From NCBI GenBank assembly GCA_031969915.1, contig DALYJJ010000023.1, positions 1-57,443 on the forward strand: a DNA stretch of 57,443 bases. Direction: 5' to 3'. Origin of the DNA: DALYJJ01 sp031969915 (GTDB taxonomy: Bacteria; Acidobacteriota; Terriglobia; Bryobacterales; Bryobacteraceae). Both the position numbers and the translations under genes were made by a program. This document shows, one piece after another, positions 16,990 through 27,505 of the stretch (within the stretch, counting starts at the first letter, position 1; each line of letters opens with the position of its first letter). The notes under the pieces were generated by a model. The model was not told where the DNA came from, made no database searches, and saw only the letters and a program-made list of their open reading frames with translations.

Positions 16990-17052
16990 GCGCACCCCCT
17001 CGTACTTAGCGAGTGAGTGTAGCATCCCGCGGCGGAGGTTGTCGCGACAAAT

Positions 17053-17766
17053 TCAGCGGGCGCGCGTGGCGGTGGGCGGCGTCTCCTCGCGAATGATGGC
17101 GGCCATGGCGCCGAGGCGGGCCGGTTTGGGCACGCTGGGGGCGCTGAGGAAGGCGTAGAGGGCGAGGGCCTGGTCGCGCTGGCCGCCGGCGAGCAGGCGT
17201 TCGGCGCAGACGAGGGCGGCGTCGGCGACGGCGGTCTTCGTCAGCCCGGTGGCCTTGGGAAGCGCGGCCTGAAGGTCTTTCATGGCGGCGGGCGTGCCGA
17301 TACTGCCGAGCGCGGCGGCGGCGGCGCGGGCGAGTTCGGCGTCCGGGCCGTTCATCATTTTGACCAGCGTGGGCGCGGCCTTGGCGTCGCGGCGCTTGCC
17401 GAGGGAGTTGACGACGCCGATCAGCAGGTTGCCCTTGAGCTTGGGCATCGCGGCGCGCAGGGCGTCGCTTGCGGACGGGTCGGCGATGGGCTCCAGGCCG
17501 TAACGCGCGTAGCTGTTGAGATGCTCATTCGAGAGCAGCGCGGCGAGCGCGGGCACGGCTTCCTTGGCGGCGAGTTCGCCGGCGCGCACGCAGGCCTTCG
17601 ACTTCTGGAACTCACTGGCGCCGGCGTCGCCCAGCAGGCGGATGAGCGCGGCGGCGTCCATGGTGGCGATGTCCTTCTCCTGGAACTCGGGAGGAGGCAC
17701 GGGCCGCGGCCGCGGCTTGGGCTTGGCGGCGGGCACGGGTTGACTGGCTGGCTGCTGCATCTTCAT
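17053..17766 (-). CDS. HEAT-repeat-like protein
   Basis: A 237-residue protein with a proline/lysine-rich N-terminus (about 5-25) followed by alpha-helical HEAT/PBS-lyase-like repeats. The repeats are seen in KEAVPALAALLSNE, KAAPTLVKMMNGPD, LARAAAAALGSIGTPAAMKDL. Such proteins are usually docking scaffolds; the partner is unknown. No signal peptide is clear. ATG 17766 or the in-frame ATG 17760 both lie behind a GGAGAGGAG tract. It starts 11 nt after the oxidoreductase stop, so both are in one transcript and may act together. Confidence 0.7.
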   Translation of the reverse strand: MKMQQPASQPVPAAKPKPRPRPVPPPEFQEKDIATMDAAALIRLLGDAGASEFQKSKACVRAGELAAKEAVPALAALLSNEHLNSYARYGLEPIADPSASDALRAAMPKLKGNLLIGVVNSLGKRRDAKAAPTLVKMMNGPDAELARAAAAALGSIGTPAAMKDLQAALPKATGLTKTAVADAALVCAERLLAGGQRDQALALYAFLSAPSVPKPARLGAMAAIIREETPPTATRAR

Positions 17767-17777
17767 TCTCCTCTCCG

Positions 17778-19055
17778 TCAGATTCTCCAGGGTTCGCGCA
17801 GGGCGCGCGAGCGCATGTTGTTGGCGACGTCGTCGTTGGTGAACTGCCGTTTGTCGGGATCCCACTCCAGCTTCTTGCCGCGCTGATAGGCGATGAAGGC
17901 GGCGTGGCAGGCGATGTGGGAGTTGGCCGCGGCGGCGGCGCTGGCGCGCGGCGTCTGGCGCGTGCGGATGCACTTGATGAAGTCGACGACGTGGTTGGCC
18001 AGGGCGAGGCTGGCGGCTTCGGTGGGCCGGAGGAGGGGACGAATGTTATCCGAGCACTCGATCTTGGTAAGGTCGCCGGTTTCCACCCAACCGAGGTCGC
18101 CGTCGATGCGGAAGCTGCACGAGCCGGTTTTGAGCGCACCGTCCCAGCCGTCGTCGCGCATGACGAGCTTCACGCCGTTGGCGTACTTGCAGTGCACCTT
18201 GTAGGGGCCGACGTTGGTTCCCTCGGGCTCGTATTCGACAGGCTGGGTGTGATCGAGTTCGGCCGCCCAGTGGCAGAGATCGACGGTGTGGGAGCCCCAC
18301 TCGAGAATGCCGCCGCCGTGGAAATCGTAGAAGTTGCGCCAGCCGCCGCGGACGTACTCGGAGTTATAAGGACGCCAGGGCGCGGGACCGAGCCAGCGCT
18401 CCCAATCGAGCAACTGTTTCGGGGGCAGTTCTTCGGCCGGGAGCCAGTCGCGGCTGGGCAGCGGCGGCCAGTTCACGGAGGGGCCGACGTTGGCGTAGAG
18501 GGTTTGGAGCTTGCCGAGCGCGCCGGAGCGGAGCAGCTCCTTGCAGAGTTCGAAGTTCGCGCCGTTGCGGCGCTGGCAGCCCGCCTGATAGAGGCGGTTG
18601 TAGCGGCGGAAGGCGTCGGCGAGGGCCCAGCTTTCCTCCATCGACATGGAGCAGGGCTTTTCGCAGTAGACATCCTTGCCGTGCTGGGCGGCAATGAGCG
18701 AAAGCGGGGTGTGCCAGCGGTCGCCCGTGGCGATGAGGACGGCGTCGATGTCCTGGCGCGCGAGCAGGGCGTACTGGTCGTCGTACATCTGGCAATCGCG
18801 GTCGCCGTAGGTCTTGTCGACCATGGACTTGATCTCTTCGCGGCGCTCGTTGCGGACGTCGCAGACGGCGATGAACTTGGCATCCTGGACGGCGAGGATT
18901 TTGCTGAGCACGTGCTGGCCGCGGGCGCCGATGCCGATGCCGCCGAAGACGATCTTGTCGCTGGGGGCGACGGCGCCGGCGCGCTGGCCGAGAACCACGC
19001 TGGGAACGATCATCGGAGCGACGGCGCTTTTGAGAATCTGGCGTCTGGTAGTCAT
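17778..19055 (-). CDS. Tat-exported Gfo/Idh/MocA oxidoreductase
   Basis: A 425-residue NAD(P)-dependent sugar-type oxidoreductase. The twin-arginine leader TTRRQILKSAVAPMIVPSVV is at the start. The Rossmann motif GGIGIGARG is near 38-46, the EKP catalytic lysine signature is in VYCEKPCSMS, and the C-terminal alpha/beta domain carries GGGILEWGSHTVDLCHW. Exported members usually oxidise or epimerise glycosides with a tightly bound cofactor. Substrate unknown. GTG codons just upstream of ATG 19055 are also in frame. Operon with the HEAT gene; divergent from GH5 at 64 bp. Confidence 0.85.
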   Translation of the reverse strand: MTTRRQILKSAVAPMIVPSVVLGQRAGAVAPSDKIVFGGIGIGARGQHVLSKILAVQDAKFIAVCDVRNERREEIKSMVDKTYGDRDCQMYDDQYALLARQDIDAVLIATGDRWHTPLSLIAAQHGKDVYCEKPCSMSMEESWALADAFRRYNRLYQAGCQRRNGANFELCKELLRSGALGKLQTLYANVGPSVNWPPLPSRDWLPAEELPPKQLLDWERWLGPAPWRPYNSEYVRGGWRNFYDFHGGGILEWGSHTVDLCHWAAELDHTQPVEYEPEGTNVGPYKVHCKYANGVKLVMRDDGWDGALKTGSCSFRIDGDLGWVETGDLTKIECSDNIRPLLRPTEAASLALANHVVDFIKCIRTRQTPRASAAAAANSHIACHAAFIAYQRGKKLEWDPDKRQFTNDDVANNMRSRALREPWRI

Positions 19056-19104
19056 GACGGTTACCACGAATTCTATACCGGAAAACGGGACGAGCGGGCG
19101 GGCG

Positions 19105-19110
19105 TAGAAT
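19105..19110 (+). promoter_or_regulatory. -10 box TAGAAT, 9 nt before the start codon
   Basis: TAGAAT ends 9 nt before ATG 19120. No ribosome site intervenes, so the leader would be only about 2-3 nt. Confidence 0.4.
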
Positions 19111-19119
19111 GGGCACGCG

Positions 19120-20241
19120 ATGAAACGCAGGACCTTTATGGCAACGTGCGGGGCGGCGGCCGCCGCGCCGGAGATGCGCGGAGCGGACACGCCGGCGCCG
19201 GAACGTCTGCGAGCGGGGATCAACCTCGGGTCGTGGATTTCGCAGTACCAGAGCCGGAAGGAGCCCCACTTCGATACGCGCGTGCGGGAACGCGACCTGG
19301 AACAGATCGCGCGATGGGGCATGGACCACGTGCGCCTGCCCATCGACTACGACTTCTTCGAGGAGCCGGGAAAGCCGGGAGTCTATCGCGAGGAACGGCT
19401 GGCGTACGCGGACCGCGCCATCGGGTGGGCGAAGAAGCAGGGGCTGGCGCTGATTCTCGACCTGCATCGAGCGCCCGGCTACTTTTTCGGCGATGTGGGG
19501 AAGAACCGGCTGTTCACCGAACCGGAGATGCAGGAACAGTTCCTCGGCATCTGGCGGATGTTCGCCGAGCGGTATCGCAGCGAAGGCGAGGAAATCGTCT
19601 TCGAACTGCTGAACGAAGTGGTGGAGGCGACGCCCGAGGAGTGGAACGGACTGGTGCGGCGCGCGGTGGAGACCATCCGCGGCGTGGGCGGGAAACGCTG
19701 GATCGTGGTGGGCGGGCTGCAATACAACTCGATTCGCGCGCTCGACAAGATCGCGATCCTGGACGATCCGCGGATCGTCTACACGTTCCACTACTATCAC
19801 CCGATGCTGGTGACGCATCAGAAGGCGTCCTGGAACAAACAGTCCGTTGAGTACGACCAGTTCAGCAAGGGCCAGCGGGTGGAGTATCCGGGCGCGACGC
19901 CGCTGCTGGCGGAGTTCGTGGATGCGTTCCCGCAGTACAAGAGCCTTCGGGCGCAAGTGGGATTGCGCTACGACCGCGACTGGATGCGGCAGGACATGCA
20001 GCCGGCGGCGGAGTTTCTGCGGAAGACCGGCAAGCCGCTCTATTGCGGTGAGTACGGAGTGATCCGGCACGCTTCGGCCGAGACGCGGCGCCGGTGGATG
20101 GAGGACGCCAGTTCCGTGCTGGCGGAGATGGGCGTGGGGCGCGCGGCGTGGTCGTACAAGGACGGAGCCTTCCCGTTCGTGGACGCGGAGACGAGCGAGC
20201 CGATGGACCGGGAACTGGCGCGCATCGCGGCGCGGCGATAA
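19120..20241 (+). CDS. Glycoside hydrolase family 5 (cellulase-like), exported
   Basis: A 373-residue (beta/alpha)8 glycosidase. Tat-like leader MKRRTFMATCGAAAAA. Acid/base E166 in FELLNE, nucleophile E311 in YCGEYG, plus DHVRLPIDYD and the HYYHP motif, all typical of GH5. It likely cleaves beta-1,4-linked glucan or mannan outside the cytoplasm. It ends 18 nt before dnaG but is functionally unrelated to it. Divergent from the Gfo/Idh gene. Confidence 0.88.
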   Translation: MKRRTFMATCGAAAAAPEMRGADTPAPERLRAGINLGSWISQYQSRKEPHFDTRVRERDLEQIARWGMDHVRLPIDYDFFEEPGKPGVYREERLAYADRAIGWAKKQGLALILDLHRAPGYFFGDVGKNRLFTEPEMQEQFLGIWRMFAERYRSEGEEIVFELLNEVVEATPEEWNGLVRRAVETIRGVGGKRWIVVGGLQYNSIRALDKIAILDDPRIVYTFHYYHPMLVTHQKASWNKQSVEYDQFSKGQRVEYPGATPLLAEFVDAFPQYKSLRAQVGLRYDRDWMRQDMQPAAEFLRKTGKPLYCGEYGVIRHASAETRRRWMEDASSVLAEMGVGRAAWSYKDGAFPFVDAETSEPMDRELARIAARR

Positions 20242-20259
20242 TAGGGGCACGGCCCCCGC

Positions 20260-22041
20260 ATGGAATTCGTCGAGCAACTGAAAGCGTCGGTGGACATTGT
20301 CCGGGTAGTGAGCGAGTACGTGCCGCGCCTGCGCAAGAAAGGCTCGCGGTGGGAAGGGCTGTGCCCGTTTCACACCGAGAAGTCGCCGTCGTTCGGGGTC
20401 AACGAGACGCACGGATTTTACAAGTGCTTCGGATGCGGCGCGGGCGGGGACATGATCAAGTTCGTGATGGAGATGGAGCGGATCGGCTTCTTTGAAGCGC
20501 TAAAGCTCCTCTCCGAGCGCTACGGCATTCCGATGCCGAAGCGGCAGGAGTATTCGGACCCGGACAGCCGCGTACGCGGCGCGCTGTTCGAGATACACGA
20601 AATCGCGGCCGAGCAGTTCCGGCAGAACTTATTTGGACCGAACGGGGGTGCGGCTCGCGCGTACTTGGAGAAGCGCGGCGTCGCACGCCAGACGGCCGAG
20701 GAGTTCGGCCTGGGACTGGCGGAGAAGAGTTGGGACGCTGTGCTGCGGCTGCTCCAGAACAAGGGGTTCTCCCCGGAGACCATCGAGCAGGCGGGGTTGG
20801 CGGTTCAGCGCGAAGGGGGCGGCTACTACGACCGCTTTCGGGGGCGCCTGATGTTTCCGATTCACAACGAATCGGGGAAGGTGATCGGATTCGGAGGACG
20901 CGCGCTTTCGCCGGAAGATGAGCCGAAGTACCTCAACTCGAAGGAGACGCCGCTCTATCACAAGAGTTTCGTCCTCTACAATCTGCACCGGGCGAAGAAG
21001 GCGGCACACAAGGCAGGGCGGTTCGTGCTGGTAGAAGGATACATGGACGTGGTCGGCGTGGCGGCGGCGGGCATCGGGGAGGTGGTGGCGAGTTGCGGCA
21101 CGGCGTTGACGGATTTGCAGGTGCGGTCGATGCGGCGGCATGCGGAGCGGATGTTGGTGAACTTCGATCCGGACGCGGCGGGGGCGGCGGCGGCGGAGAA
21201 GTCGATCCAAATGCTGCTCGATGAGGGGATGCGGGTGCGGATTGTGCAACTGGACGGAGGCCTCGACCCGGACGAATACGTGAAGGAGCGGGGCGTGGAG
21301 GCATACCGGGCGCGGCTGGAGGGGGCGGGCACGTACTTCCACTGGCTGGCGGACCAATCGCGGCAACGGTATGACATGCGCAGCGCCGAGGGCCGGATGG
21401 AGGGGTTCCGGAAGATGTTGCTGCCGGCGTTTCAACGGCTGCACGACAAGTTGGAGCGGGTGGCGGTAGCCAACGAGATGGCGGACTATCTTGGGCTGGA
21501 CCGGGTCTTCGTGCTGGAGCAATTGCGGAGGAACGGACTGGTGGACCAGCGGCGCGGACGGGCGCCGGGGCCGGCGGCGGGGGCGCCCGCGCTGCCCGCG
21601 GTGGAGAAATTGTTGTTCGAGGCGCTGCTGGCGAGCGGCGATGCATGCGCCGCCGTGCTCCCGCGGCTGAAAGAAATGAAGAGCCTGGAGGGCTTCCGAA
21701 CGCGGAAGTTGTTCGAAGTGGTGCTGGGTTTGTGGGAGCGCGGGATCGCGCCCAGTTACGGGGAGATCGAATCGCGTCTGGACGAATCGGACCGGGACCT
21801 ACTGGCGAAGCTGATTCTTGCCGATGAGGTAATGGAGCATTCGTACTACGTGGAGCAAGCGGAGGCTTGCGTGCGAAGCCTGGAGGCGCAGGAGCGGAGC
21901 CTGGAGCGAGCGCTGCTGAAAGAAAGAATTCGGACTGCCGAAAGGTCAGGGGATTTGAAAGAAGCGCTGAAGCTGAGCGATGAGTTGGTTCGATTGGACC
22001 GCGCGGGGGCCGCAAACGCGGGCGGCAACCCCGTGGTGTAA
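20260..22041 (+). CDS. dnaG: DNA primase
   Basis: A 593-residue bacterial primase that makes the RNA primers for replication. The CHC2 zinc ribbon is intact (C35, H38, C56, C59). The Toprim core carries the catalytic glutamate E260 in VLVEGYMDVVG, followed by ASCGTAL and NFDPDAAG. A C-terminal helicase-binding region follows from about residue 440, which here is alanine/proline-rich at its beginning. It is immediately upstream of rpoD, the classic macromolecular-synthesis gene order, but rpsU is absent. Confidence 0.95.
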   Translation: MEFVEQLKASVDIVRVVSEYVPRLRKKGSRWEGLCPFHTEKSPSFGVNETHGFYKCFGCGAGGDMIKFVMEMERIGFFEALKLLSERYGIPMPKRQEYSDPDSRVRGALFEIHEIAAEQFRQNLFGPNGGAARAYLEKRGVARQTAEEFGLGLAEKSWDAVLRLLQNKGFSPETIEQAGLAVQREGGGYYDRFRGRLMFPIHNESGKVIGFGGRALSPEDEPKYLNSKETPLYHKSFVLYNLHRAKKAAHKAGRFVLVEGYMDVVGVAAAGIGEVVASCGTALTDLQVRSMRRHAERMLVNFDPDAAGAAAAEKSIQMLLDEGMRVRIVQLDGGLDPDEYVKERGVEAYRARLEGAGTYFHWLADQSRQRYDMRSAEGRMEGFRKMLLPAFQRLHDKLERVAVANEMADYLGLDRVFVLEQLRRNGLVDQRRGRAPGPAAGAPALPAVEKLLFEALLASGDACAAVLPRLKEMKSLEGFRTRKLFEVVLGLWERGIAPSYGEIESRLDESDRDLLAKLILADEVMEHSYYVEQAEACVRSLEAQERSLERALLKERIRTAERSGDLKEALKLSDELVRLDRAGAANAGGNPVV

Positions 22042-22047
22042 GATAAA

Positions 22048-22057
22048 GCAGATCTGC
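22048..22057. promoter_or_regulatory. Perfect 10-bp palindrome between dnaG and rpoD
   Basis: GCAGATCTGC sits in the 46-bp dnaG-rpoD gap. It could be a protein-binding site or a processing point within the operon mRNA; the role is inference. Confidence 0.25.
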
Positions 22058-22087
22058 GGACGAGTAGTGTTTTTCTATGGGGTCTTG

Positions 22088-23776
<1,689 letters not shown>

Positions 23777-23791
23777 GGGCGGCGCCCAGCG

Positions 23792-25900
23792 TCAGTAGTT
23801 CAGCAGTTCCTCGGCCTTCCTGACGATATCGTCGACCTGGGGAAGGATCTCATTTTCCAGGTCCGGGTGATAGCCGACCCAGGTGTCGAGCGCGGCGACG
23901 CGGCCGACGGGGGCGTCGAGGTGGGGGAACAAATCCGAAGCGGCGCGGGCGGCGATCTCCGCGCCATAGCCCCAGGAGAGAGTGTCCTCGTGGGCGATGA
24001 GCAGGCGGTTGGTCTTGGCAACCGAGTTCGCGATGGCCTCCCAGTCGTACGGAGCGAGTGAGCGGAGGTCGATCAGTTCGACCGTCACGCCGCGGCGGCG
24101 CTGTTCGATCTGGGTGGCGGCCTGGAGCGCCTTTTGAACGAGGGCGCCGTAGGTGACGATGGTGAGGCTCGTGCCGGGCTTGACGAGGCGCGCCTTACCG
24201 AAGGGAACGGTGAAATCGGGGCCGGGGTGCGGCGAGCGGTTGTAGGGCTCGCGGTAGAGGCGCTTGTGTTCGAGGAACAGCACCGGGTCGTCCGAGCGGA
24301 GGGCGGTGCGGAGGAGGCCGCAGGCGTCGAGCGCGTTGGAGGGGAAGACGACGCGGAGGCCGGGATTGTGGGTGAAGATGGATTCGCCGTTCTGGCTGTG
24401 ATAGATGGCGCCGCCGTTGAGGTAGCCGCCGATGGCCACGCGAACGACGGCGGGGGCGGCCCAGGCGTTGTGGGAGCGCCAGCGAAGGGTGGCCATTTCG
24501 TCGCGGATCTGCATCATGGCGGGCCAGATGTAATCGAAGAACTGGATCTCGGGGACGGGTTTCAGGCCGCGCGTGGCGAGGCCGATGGCGCGGCCGACGA
24601 TGCCCGCCTCGGCGAGAGGCGTGTTGAAGCAGCGGCGGGAGCCGAACTCGCTCTGCAAACCATGGGTGGCTTTGAAGACGCCGCCCTTGCCTTTCACGGC
24701 CTTGAGGTTCTCCTCGCGGCTGCAATCGGCGACATCCTCGCCGAAGACGAGAATATGCGGGTTGCGGCGCATTTCTTCGGCGAGCGTCTGGTTGATGGAG
24801 TCCACCATGGTGCGCGGCTCGCCGCGGAATTCGGGGGCGCGATCGAACTCCGGGGCGGCGGGATCGATGAGCGGGGAGTAGAGAAACCGCAGCGCGGAGC
24901 CGCGGGCCGGGGGAGCGGAGCGGAGAGCGCGCTCGGTGGCCTCGTGGATCTCGCGGTCGGCTTCGCGGCCGAGGCGGTCGAGCGATTCGACGTCCAGGAT
25001 GCCTTCGCGGATGAGGAAGGCGGGGAGGCGGGTGAGCGGGTCGCGTGCGGCTTCGGCCTCCCGTTCGGCCTCCGTCTTGTAGAGGCGTTCGTCGTCGGAG
25101 AGCGAGTGGGAATAGGGGCGGGTGACGTGAGCGTGGACGAGCGCCGGACCAAGGCCGGCCCGGCAGTGCCCGGCGGCGCGGCTGAGGGCGCCGTAGGAGG
25201 CGACCAGGTCAGTGCCGTCGCATTCGATGCGCAGCAGGTCCGGGAAACCGGCGGTGAGTTTGGAGATGCTGGCGCCCGCGGTCTGGTGCTCGACGGGGAC
25301 GGAGATGGCGTAGCCGTTGTCCTCGATCAAATAGAGGAGGGGGAGTTTTTCGAGGCAAGCAATGTTGAGCGACTCCCAGAACTCGCCCTCGCTGGTGGCG
25401 CCGTCGCCGGTGGTGACCAGGGTGATCTCCGAGCGCGCGCCGAGGTGGCGCGAGGCGTGCGCACAGCCGGCAGCCTGAAGGAACTGCGTTCCGGTGGGAG
25501 AGGAAGCGCTGACGATATGGAGGCGGGGGTGGCTCCAATGGGAGGGCATCTGGCGTCCACCGGAGGCGGGGTCGGCCGCCGCGCCGACGGCCTGGAGGAG
25601 CATGTCTTCGGCGGTGACGCCGAGGGCGAGGCACAGCGCGCGGTCGCGGTAATAGGGATAGACCCAGTCCTCGCCGGCGCGCAAGGCGAGCGCGGCGGCG
25701 ATTTGGGCCGCTTCGTGGCCGGCGCCGCTGACTTGAAAGTAGATTTTGTTTTGCCGCTTGAGCAGCACTTCGCGGTCGTCGAGGCGCCGCGACAGGTACA
25801 TGGTGCGATAGGCGTTGACCAGGGTTTCCGGTTGGAGGCCATGGTAACGGCTGGAAACGGCGGTGGCGACAGCGAGGTCAGCGCCGGTAGGCGTTGTCAT
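23792..25900 (-). CDS. 2-oxoacid dehydrogenase E1, fused alpha and beta subunits
   Basis: A 702-residue single chain that joins what are often two genes. The first half (about 1-350) is E1-alpha with the thiamine diphosphate motif GDGATSEGEFWESLN ... EDN and GAGHEAAQIAAALAL. The second half (about 370-700) is E1-beta (NQTLAEEMRRNPHILVFGEDV, LAEAGIVGRAIGLA, LIDLRSLAPYD). Likely reaction: oxidative decarboxylation of branched-chain 2-oxoacids or pyruvate for an E2/E3 complex. No E2 or E3 gene is nearby. The start at 25900 lacks a ribosome site. Convergent with rpoD. Confidence 0.88.
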   Translation of the reverse strand: MTTPTGADLAVATAVSSRYHGLQPETLVNAYRTMYLSRRLDDREVLLKRQNKIYFQVSGAGHEAAQIAAALALRAGEDWVYPYYRDRALCLALGVTAEDMLLQAVGAAADPASGGRQMPSHWSHPRLHIVSASSPTGTQFLQAAGCAHASRHLGARSEITLVTTGDGATSEGEFWESLNIACLEKLPLLYLIEDNGYAISVPVEHQTAGASISKLTAGFPDLLRIECDGTDLVASYGALSRAAGHCRAGLGPALVHAHVTRPYSHSLSDDERLYKTEAEREAEAARDPLTRLPAFLIREGILDVESLDRLGREADREIHEATERALRSAPPARGSALRFLYSPLIDPAAPEFDRAPEFRGEPRTMVDSINQTLAEEMRRNPHILVFGEDVADCSREENLKAVKGKGGVFKATHGLQSEFGSRRCFNTPLAEAGIVGRAIGLATRGLKPVPEIQFFDYIWPAMMQIRDEMATLRWRSHNAWAAPAVVRVAIGGYLNGGAIYHSQNGESIFTHNPGLRVVFPSNALDACGLLRTALRSDDPVLFLEHKRLYREPYNRSPHPGPDFTVPFGKARLVKPGTSLTIVTYGALVQKALQAATQIEQRRRGVTVELIDLRSLAPYDWEAIANSVAKTNRLLIAHEDTLSWGYGAEIAARAASDLFPHLDAPVGRVAALDTWVGYHPDLENEILPQVDDIVRKAEELLNY

Positions 25901-25971
25901 CGACTCAATGCATCTCCCCAGGCTAGTTTAGCCCAGGATCGCGAGGCGTCGCGCGGCCGGGCCCGGGGCGG

Positions 25972-26400
25972 TCAGCGGATCTTCGAATAGTCGGTGGGCG
26001 TCATGTAGACGGCGTCCAGCTTCTGGACGATCTTGCCCGCCTTCTCCGATTCATCGCGCGCCTTGATCCACGCCGGGTCGGCGCGGAAGGCGTCCCACGA
26101 CTTCTTGGCTGCGTCGGCGTCCTTGTGAGCCACGATATAGATCAGGGTGTTCGACGAAGCGGGGGCGGTGGTGGGAACCCAGTAGCCGATGTTGGCCATG
26201 CCGTGCTTTTCGAAGAGCTTCGTGGTGTGGTCCCGGAAGCGGGCCTGCAAGGCGTCGAGCTTGCCTTCGTGCGTGATGTAGGTGCGGAGTTCGAAGAGGC
26301 GATTGGAAGCCGCCTGCGCCTCGCGCACCGAGCCCAGCCGGTAGCCGGCGGCGAAGATGAGTGCGGAAACGGCAAGGGCCAGACAGGTTTTTCGGATCAT
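25972..26400 (-). CDS. NIPSNAP family protein, signal-anchored
   Basis: A 142-residue protein. The N-terminal hydrophobic segment (KTCLALAVSALIFAAGY) is a signal or anchor. A ferredoxin-like NIPSNAP domain follows (RLFELRTYITHEGKLDALQARF ... LIYIVAHKDADAAKKSWDAF). The biochemical role of bacterial NIPSNAP proteins is not established. ATG 26400 has TACAAT 7 nt upstream. It is divergent from the fucosidase with only 40 bp between start codons. Confidence 0.75.
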   Translation of the reverse strand: MIRKTCLALAVSALIFAAGYRLGSVREAQAASNRLFELRTYITHEGKLDALQARFRDHTTKLFEKHGMANIGYWVPTTAPASSNTLIYIVAHKDADAAKKSWDAFRADPAWIKARDESEKAGKIVQKLDAVYMTPTDYSKIR

Positions 26401-26407
26401 GGGCGCG

Positions 26408-26413
26408 ATTGTA
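26408..26413 (-). promoter_or_regulatory. -10 box TACAAT, 7 nt before the start codon
   Basis: TACAAT on the minus strand faces ATG 26400. Only 11 bp separate it from the opposite -10 box at 26425. Confidence 0.45.
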
Positions 26414-26424
26414 TCGCACGGCGG

Positions 26425-26430
26425 TATGAT
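26425..26430 (+). promoter_or_regulatory. -10 box TATGAT of the fucosidase gene
   Basis: TATGAT ends 10 nt before ATG 26441. Its -35 position would fall on the opposing promoter's -10, so both cannot be occupied at once. Confidence 0.4.
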
Positions 26431-26440
26431 GCGAATCGTC

Positions 26441-27505
26441 ATGCACAGCCGCAGACGGTTCCTTCTCACCAGCGCGGCGGCCGCCGCGCTCACGGTACGT
26501 TCGAGGGCCCAGGATGGAGGCGCGCAGCGGCTCCCACTGGACCGCCTCCAGGCCTGGGAGGCGCTGGGCTACGGGATGTTCATTCACTTCGGGATGAGCA
26601 CGTTTGACGGGCAGGAGCTCTCGCCGGGCGACAAGCCCTCGTCGTTCTACAACCCAACGAAGCTCGACGTGGACCAGTGGATCAGCGTCGCGCGCGACGC
26701 CGGCATGAAGTACGCGGTGCTGACCACCAAGCACGTCGCGGGGCACTGCCTATGGCCGTCGAAGCACACGCGCTATCACGTGGGCACGAGCGGCAACCAG
26801 ACGGACGTGGTCGCCGCGTTCGTGAAGGCCTGCGAGCGGCGCGGCGTGATGCCGGGCTTCTACTATTGCTCGTGGGACAACCACAACCGCTTCGGCTCGC
26901 TCACCTGGTCCGACACGATCGCACTGCGCAAGTCCGGGCAGAGCAAGGGGGCGACGGTGCCCGAACCCTACGTTTCGCGCGAGTACGAGGAGTTTCAGAT
27001 GGCGCAGCTCGCCGAGCTGCTGACCGGGTACGGAAAGATCGGGGAAGTGTGGATCGATATTCCGATGATGCTCACGCGCGATTATCGCAACCGGTTGTAC
27101 GCGCAGATCGCCCAGTGGCAGCCGGACACGGTGATCATGATGAACCACGGCATTGGGGACGGCTCACAGCTCGATACAAGCAAGGCATGGCCCACGGACC
27201 TGATGGCGATTGAGCGTTTCCTGCCCAACAGCGCGACCGGCCACGTGCCATGGCGCACGATCGAAAACAAGCGCTACTACATTCCGGGCGAGGTCTGTGA
27301 CCCGATCGCGAAGGAGTGGTTCTATGTGGACAACGATCCGCCGCGAAGCGACGCCGAACTGCTGGGCATGTACCTGGTGACGCGCACACGCCGCTCGAAC
27401 CTGCTGCTGGACGTTCCGCCGGACCGCACCGGGGTGATCCCGCCGATGCACACCGCGGCGCTGATGCGCTTGCGAAAGAACATCGACCGCGTGGGCGGCG
27501 TATGA
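26441..27505 (+). CDS. GH29-like alpha-L-fucosidase, Tat-exported
   Basis: A 354-residue catalytic-domain-only homologue of alpha-L-fucosidases. Twin-arginine leader SRRRFLLTSAAAAAL. Family features: GYGMFIHFGMSTFDG, the KHVAGHCLWPSKHTRYHV stretch, and the nucleophile aspartate in EVWIDIP, where most members have WFDG. It lacks the usual C-terminal beta-sandwich, so it is short. It is expected to release L-fucose or a derivative outside the cytoplasm. ATG 26426 and 26429 are in-frame alternatives. The TGA overlaps the ATG of the UroD-like gene (ATGA), so the two are coupled. Confidence 0.8.
   Translation: MHSRRRFLLTSAAAAALTVRSRAQDGGAQRLPLDRLQAWEALGYGMFIHFGMSTFDGQELSPGDKPSSFYNPTKLDVDQWISVARDAGMKYAVLTTKHVAGHCLWPSKHTRYHVGTSGNQTDVVAAFVKACERRGVMPGFYYCSWDNHNRFGSLTWSDTIALRKSGQSKGATVPEPYVSREYEEFQMAQLAELLTGYGKIGEVWIDIPMMLTRDYRNRLYAQIAQWQPDTVIMMNHGIGDGSQLDTSKAWPTDLMAIERFLPNSATGHVPWRTIENKRYYIPGEVCDPIAKEWFYVDNDPPRSDAELLGMYLVTRTRRSNLLLDVPPDRTGVIPPMHTAALMRLRKNIDRVGGV

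Noticed and set aside
17904..19850. Long plus-strand open frame of 648 codons
   Set aside because: It opposes the Gfo/Idh gene and runs out of frame through GH5; no recognisable domain.
24134..25990. Plus-strand open frame of 618 codons
   Set aside because: It is the Glu/Gly/Ala-rich antisense of the E1 gene.
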